From Cepaea nemoralis (lineage: Eukaryota; Mollusca; Gastropoda; Stylommatophora; Helicidae): a stretch of 64,000 bases of DNA. The stretch covers positions 264,001-328,000 of the forward strand of contig JACEFZ010028130.1 of the NCBI GenBank assembly GCA_014155875.1, in the 5' to 3' direction. The stretch's first letter is position 1; each line of letters starts with the position of its first letter. The notes under the pieces were generated by a model. It made no database searches. It was not told the DNA's origin and was given only the letters and a program-made list of their open reading frames with translations. The translations under genes were made by a program, and so were the position numbers. Shown here piece by piece: positions 1-64,000 of this stretch.

Positions 1-238
1 TGCTGCACTGTGTGCTCCAAATATGAACTATGTGAGAATGCTCTTACCCAAATGAAATGTGACAAAGCTCCAGACTCAGACAATCTAACTACTGATGTGA
101 TCAACACCTTTGATGAATATAAATAGAACAGATCACTAGGCTGATGAAGGGAATCTGTTACCATCGAGACTTATGCACATCTGTGTTTACTGCAGTCCAA
201 AAGAAACCAGAAAGCAAAGAAAACTGAGAAACATCAGA

Positions 239-634
239 GTTTAGTTTAGTCGATGGATCAACATCATGGCACACGGGTGTAACCCATAAGTGCTCCGTTC
301 TCCTCCTAACTCAAACCTGAGTCTGGAGAAACTCTACTCAGTGCACAAACTCCGTAGCACAGGTGAGGATCCTGAAATACTTTGGGTAGATTTTTAACTC
401 GAAATTTTACCCGGGTAGCACCATTAGGCTACTCTTTTCCGATTTCCAAGTGCCAAGGGATGTTTTGTGTGCGCAACAATAAACACGGGCGTCCGATCTC
501 ACTACCCAGAGACCAGGGGAAATTTTACTATTAGAAGTCCATGTGAAAAAAAATCACGGTTCTCACCAGGGCATGAACCCGGGACCTCCAGCACTCGAGG
601 CGAACACCATACCTCGAGACCACGCAGCCCCCCG
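239..634 (-). mobile_element. tRNA-headed SINE, family A, copy 1
   Basis: About 395 bp, reverse-complement orientation, flanked by the direct repeat aacatcaga (230-238 and 635-643). The pol III B-box-like element is the complement of gaacccgggacc near 580. It matches the copies at 2883-3264 and 4390-4770 along its length. Confidence 0.85.
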
Positions 635-745
635 AACATCAGATGGCAGCAGAAATGTGGTTTTGAAGAAACTGCCAACAAGTACAATCAACAGACAGAA
701 AAACAAATTAGGCAGTCTTTTAAGAAGCAGATTAAAACCACAGAA

Positions 746-898
746 CTCCCCGGGAAGGTTAACCTGGTCAACAAATGCCCGCAGAAGTCGGATGTGTCGG
801 CCTAACGGCGCAAGAATGCAGCTCTGCTGTAAACAGGCACAACGCAATCACATCCGGAAAAAAAAAACTCCGGATGAACGAAGAAGAAGAAGAAGAAG
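746..898 (+). mobile_element. short SINE-like element, family B, copy 1, (GAA)n tail
   Basis: About 150 bp running from ctccccgggaaggtt to a GAA-repeat tail, flanked by the 11-bp duplication aaaccacagaa (735-745 and 899-909). It holds catccgga, an A-run and tccggatg, a potential hairpin. Related copies are at 14241-14357, 46673-46816 and 59590-59703. No clear tRNA head is seen. Confidence 0.85.
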
Positions 899-1052
899 AA
901 ACCACAGAAATGACTATAGAGATGTGATGTAGACAGTTAAGATTTTTGGACACGTTATGAGGAAATATAAACTCAAAATCTTAGTGACACCTGTAGAACC
1001 TGATGGGGAAAGGGCAAAGGGAAGACAAAGTAATAAATACCTGATTGGCTCA

Positions 1053-2755
1053 AATTGCATAATCGACTCAGACTGAAAGTGTACCCTCACCTTGTACGAT
1101 GGATAGCTGCAGTCCTGCTCCAAAGGAAGGTAGTGCTAAGATGTGGGAGTTGGTCTTCTGAGGCAATAACGATATGTCCAGGATTGCCGCAGGGTTCACC
1201 ACTGTCACCAGTACTATTCAACGTGTATATGGTGCCGATCACTGAACAACAGTTGGGCGGGAGGGGTAGGACTCCTCTGATGACATGTTGCTGATGACAT
1301 TCTCGTGTATCGACAGGGTCGAGATAGACAGGCGGTTGATATGCAGGACAAACTAGATCAATTTTCCTCATGGTGTGCTGATGCCAGAGCCCTTATCAAC
1401 CCTGCAAAGTCATCGGTTACATGGTTCTCCCTAAATAACTATATTGTGAACACAGACCTGCCAGCAGTGAGAATGGATGGGAGCATTTTGAGTAGAACCC
1501 AGTCAATGATATATCTTGGCGTGAGACTTGATCGTAGCCTGTCTTTCAGAGATCATGTCAATTATGTCATAACGAAAGCTCGAAAAGGTTTGTCAGCAAT
1601 CAGAGTCATGGCGACTGCCAATATTGAGCAAAGACTGCTAATACTTCTGTTCCAAGGACTGGTGCTTTCACCCATCGAGTATGCCCTGGCCATCCTCACT
1701 GTCAGCTCTACACAGATTGGAAGGTACAAAACGAAGCCATGCGCATCATTTTGGGCTGCACGAGAGACACCAGCTGTGTAGCAATGAGATACCTCCTTGA
1801 CTTCCTGACAATGAACCACAGGATCAAGATCTGGAGAGCTTGTGTATACTTGAAAATAAGTGCAGATGAGCGGCACCCTCTGCATGAAGCTATATTCACA
1901 GAAAAGGGTGACAGGCTAAAGAGGGGCAAATAATGGATGGGTCGGGTGGAAGATGTCGTCAGACAGGTCTGCAGTCTTACCAGTATCAACCCCGGCAAGG
2001 AATGGGTGCCGGTGCCTCCAGCTTTTAAGTGCACTTTCTCCTGCATTATCACACTCGACAGACGGTGCAGAGAGCAGAACCCTGCCGCTGTCAATGCAGA
2101 GGTCAACGCGCTCATCTATGAACACTCAGATAGCCCCGAAGTGCTTATCTATACAGATGGATCTGTTGTAAAGCAGCAGAGAAGTGCATGGGAATTTACA
2201 GCCCGTTCAGCGGGCCGAACCGTTCAAGAATCCAGTGGTGCCAACTCCATGACCACGAGCAGCATGACGATGGAGGTGATGGCAGTAACACAGGCTTTCA
2301 TATGGCTGGAATCACAGCATTATACCAACGTGTGTGTACTAAGTGATTCAATTAGCATGATTCGGAAGGTCGAAGCTAGATCTGTACATAGACAGTGGAC
2401 CGAGTCGCTGCAGAAGTCTGTTGTCCGTAATGTCACCTTCATCTTCATCCCGGGACATGTGGGAGTTGAGGGAAATGAACGAGCTGATAAACTGGCTGGC
2501 TCAGCACCCCCTGCAGATGGCCAGCCCATGGATCGTGCCGATGTTATTAGCGTCCTAAAGATATGTCGAGAACAGAGGATTTTGAAGTCAGTGAATCCAC
2601 ATCGCTGTCCAGGATGAAAGACTTGGGAGTAAGAATTGGCATGGCCAGACACGATAGATACATCGGGAAAACGAGGTGCCTCATCAACCAACACAGAACT
2701 GGCACTGTTAGCCACCGAACGCTGATGCACATGCTTGGGGGAGGATCTGAGCACC
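1053..2755 (+). pseudogene. LINE with reverse transcriptase and RNase H, broken
   Basis: An I/R1-type non-LTR retrotransposon remnant, truncated at its 5' end. The RT part shows GLPQGSPLSPVLFNVY (about 1180-1240) and ADDILVYR (about 1290-1315), then the thumb with YLGVRLDRSLSFRDHV. RNase H spans about 2140-2510 with its four acidic residues in YTDGS, MEVMA, SDS and GNERAD. The end, TGTVSHRTLMHML, matches the C-terminus of the copies at 9290 and 19628. At least three frame changes and one stop break it. It lies inside the RTE-like LINE. Confidence 0.85.
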
Positions 2756-2882
2756 TATGAACCTGGTGAACCATGGCTGCCCACACTTACTGGCATGGCA
2801 CATGATGATGATGTATGGTGAAGCATCATTTAACTAACTAGCTTCAAAAACGTAACTATTATGAAAAGTAATGTAAAGTGAA

Positions 2883-3264
2883 AGGGGGCTGAGTGGTCTT
2901 GAGGTATGGTGTCCGCCTCGAGTGCTGGAGGTCCCGGGTTCAAGCCCCGGTGAGGGCCGGGATTTTTTCACGTGGACTTCTAGTAACAAAATTTTCCCTG
3001 GTCTCTGGGTAGTGAGATCAGACGCCTGTGTGTATTATTGTGCACGTAAAAAAATCCCTTGGCAGTTGGAAATCGATAAAGAGTAGCCTGGGCAAAATTT
3101 TGAGTTTAAAAATCTACCTATAGTATTTCAGCATCCTCACTGGTGCTACAGAGTTCATGCACTGAGCTGAGATTCTCCAGACTCAGGCTTGAGTTAGGAG
3201 TAGAACGGAATTCTTACGAGTTACACCCATGTGCCATGATGTTGATCCGTTGACTAAACTAAAC
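2883..3264 (+). mobile_element. tRNA-headed SINE, family A, copy 2 (complete)
   Basis: 382 bp bounded by a perfect 14-bp target-site duplication taatgtaaagtgaa (2869-2882 and 3265-3278). It starts gggggctgagtggtcttgag (A-box-like) and continues with cccgggttcaagccccgg (B-box GGTTCAAGCCC). It ends in actaaactaaac. This is the best reference copy of the family in the window. Confidence 0.92.
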
Positions 3265-3334
3265 TAATGTAAAGTGAAGGGCTTATTTCCACGCCTGGAG
3301 GAGTGTCAGATACCCGATGCTATCCCATATTTAC

Positions 3335-3480
3335 TAGACTAACTGCCACTTGGTGGATGATGTGGTCATCGTCAAGCCGGCTGTCTTTACTTGTCAGATA
3401 ATTTCCTGATACTATTTTAGGCTGGGCCAAACTGGCAGCTCAGGTCAACTTGAAAAAATCCCCAAACTATTATAAGAAAT
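3335..3480 (+). repeat. SINE fragment, family C
   Basis: The block ttcctgatactattttaggc, then tgggccaa and a cagctcaggt stretch, recurs at 20750-20960 and 28891-29060 (plus) and at 8400-8570 and 41125-41275 (minus). It sits directly left of the EGF exon. No target-site duplication was found. Confidence 0.5.
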
Positions 3481-3550
3481 TGTAACTGCATCTACATGTA
3501 TAATTTCAGCTGTGGAAGCAAAAAATATTAAGATCTCCGTGACTGCTTAC

Positions 3551-62807
<59,257 letters not shown>

Positions 62808-62984
62808 CTAAAACAGGATATGTTAAAAATTTTAAGATCAGTACAATGACAATCCTGGAGATAAAAAGGTACAAAATATTGGAAATATCTAAAGTGATAT
62901 TGAACTTGAGTTCATTATAATGACAGAAAATTAAAATCACAATAATACTTTTAATTTAGGTCATAAGTATCAAGTAAACCTGTT

Positions 62985-63620
62985 TACAATCTGCCTACTG
63001 AAAAGCCTGTTGTTCTTCATGGATGCAAACGCTGGACAATGAGTAATCATATGTGAAGAAACTAGAGGCAATGGCTTGTAAGAAAAATTATGAGAATGTA
63101 GATGGACTGAGCTTCCTGGCCTAGAGGTTAGCGACTTTTCTCCATAATCTTGTATACTCTCGTAAGTAACATGACGACGGTGAGAATCAGCAGTGGTTAG
63201 AATCGCGTCGGTAACTTACTAGGTATGTGAGCCGACCGCGCGGAAAACTACTGAGCATAATCTTGCCAAGAAATCAACAATCAGCTGAAAGATGCTGATG
63301 TTGACAGCGATGCCCTGTAAAGGATATGCAAACATTTTTTTAGATGGATTGAGAAGATAGCAAACTCTGAGGCACTGAGAGCTGTTAGTGTTACTAAATG
63401 ACTTATTAAAAGACAAATGAAATGTATCAAGCATATCAACAGAAAACATTGAATAGAGAAATAATACATGTGGGGAACTACTAGGCAAGAGAGAAAGGGA
63501 AAGACAAATGAGGATATATGTGGAAAGCTTAAACAGTGTAGAAACAGAAATAATGTAGGCAACATCAAGTTCCTCAAAATATCAGATGGAAGAGGATTGG
63601 AGAGTCACAACAGTCGATGT
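62985..63620 (+). pseudogene. LINE 3' fragment split by a SINE
   Basis: Left: LPTEKPVVLHGCKRWTMSNH (62990-63050). Right: WIEKIANSEALRAVS (63345-63390) and NVGNIKFLKISDGRGLESHN (63555-63610). A family D SINE sits between. Confidence 0.7.
63107..63340 (+). mobile_element. SINE family D copy with 8-bp duplication
   Basis: Flanked by tagatgga (63099-63106 and 63341-63348). gcttcctggcctagaggtta, gtgagaatcagcagtggtta, gatgttgacagcgatgccct and a T-run. Part of the agaaagcaatgg block is deleted (gcggaaaactactg). Confidence 0.85.
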
Positions 63621-63751
63621 TCTGCTCCTTCCAAAAAACAAAACTGACGAATAATCTAATCTCCCCTAACCACTGCATAACAGGAATTGTTTATAAATTC
63701 AAAACAATGCATTTCCTTTCTGAATTTTAATACAGACGACACAAAAAAAAG

Positions 63752-63943
63752 GTTGCACCATTTATTGGCTGGCATATTTCACTGCATCTCACCGGGTGCA
63801 TACTGGAGAATTATATATCATGTGAAGTGAATAAAGCCAAAGTATTATTCATTTAATGATTTATTTACTTCATATGATATATAGCTCTGCAGTATGCAGC
63901 TGATGAGATGCAGTGAAACATGCCAGGCAATAAATGGTGCAAC
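63752..63943. mobile_element. palindromic MITE
   Basis: 192 bp formed by two arms of about 85 bases that are reverse complements with about ten mismatches: gttgcaccatttattggctg at the left, complement of the right end gttgcaccatttattgcctg. Nearly no unique centre (attcatttaatgattta). No coding. Outer flanks give no clear duplication. Confidence 0.9.
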
Positions 63944-64000
63944 ACACTGTTTGTTTAGCTAAATAATCTAATCTCAACTAATCATTATACAAGAGTATAA

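Larger units (their letters stand above)
33..2815 (+). mobile_element. degraded RTE-like LINE, interrupted three times
   Basis: An RT fragment reads ENALTQMKCDKAPDSDNLTT near 33-110 (family form KAPG-D). The 3' end reads KIFGHVMRKYKLK-LV-x-GERAKGRQSNKYL at 935-1045 and finishes at 2760-2815 with the tail tactggcatggcacatgatg and a short (GAT)n run, as in the copy at 21880-22489. Between these pieces sit a SINE (239-634), a second SINE (746-898) and an RNase-H LINE (about 1053-2755). Stops and frameshifts are frequent. The first RT fragment could belong to a separate copy. Confidence 0.7.

Noticed and set aside
2930..2965. tRNA genes at the SINE heads (also at 4260, 41500, 46370, 49030)
   Set aside because: Only A- and B-box parts are present and they are joined to SINE bodies; no full cloverleaf.

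Overview
The window is a piece of a large, repeat-laden animal genome. Its only host gene that I can recognise is an integrin beta subunit on the minus strand, spread over at least 59 kb. I traced 13 short coding exons by eye (62807 down to 3551). All have AG acceptors and GT donors, and their phases agree at every junction except one. In order they encode the PSI domain, the first hybrid-domain strand, the whole beta-I domain, the rest of the hybrid domain and the first integrin EGF module. The signal-peptide exon lies beyond the right edge. The remaining EGF modules, the tail domain, the membrane span and the cytoplasmic tail lie beyond the left edge. The intron content, many tRNA-headed SINEs, several LINE clades, mariner, piggyBac and hAT relics and low GC point to a bilaterian invertebrate. 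A mollusc such as a cephalopod is my best guess, but this is inference and not a proven assignment.

Layout, left to right. 1-3.3 kb: an RTE-like LINE broken by two SINEs and an RNase-H LINE, then a complete SINE. 3.55-3.69 and 5.96-6.12 kb: integrin EGF-1 and hybrid exons. 9-12.4 kb: an RTE-like LINE with a nested RNase-H LINE. 12.9-13.0, 16.1-16.3, 21.0-21.1, 24.15-24.23, 26.7 and 27.8 kb: beta-I and early hybrid exons. Between them lie RNase-H LINE copies, a 2.2 kb insertion of unknown type, several minisatellites and a 0.9 kb tandem duplication. 29.8-33.6 kb: a nearly full-length LINE whose end encodes a zinc finger. 34.2 kb: another beta-I exon. 34.3-36.2 kb: two minisatellites. 36.3-41.5 kb: LINE, Penelope, SINE and hAT fragments. 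42.1-42.25 kb: the MIDAS exon. 44.9-53.7 kb: LINE, SINE, Tc1-like, mariner and piggyBac-like relics. 53.8 kb: hybrid exon. 54.2-57.7 kb: a nested pair of LINEs, the inner one with an open 572-codon reverse transcriptase. 57.9 and 62.7 kb: the two PSI exons. 58.8-61.8 kb: a LINE with two SINE insertions and a 17-copy satellite. 63.1-63.9 kb: a SINE inside a LINE and a palindromic MITE.

Points of most interest. The integrin beta-I domain keeps its SyMBS calcium-site residues. It has a changed MIDAS (D-N-S-N-T) and lacks the acidic ADMIDAS residues. Minisatellites appear to have grown out of SINE parts, including an array of pol III A-box-like units. Several nested insertions are resolved to the base by target-site duplications. 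I found no CRISPR array, no bacterial-type operon and no clear stand-alone RNA gene.
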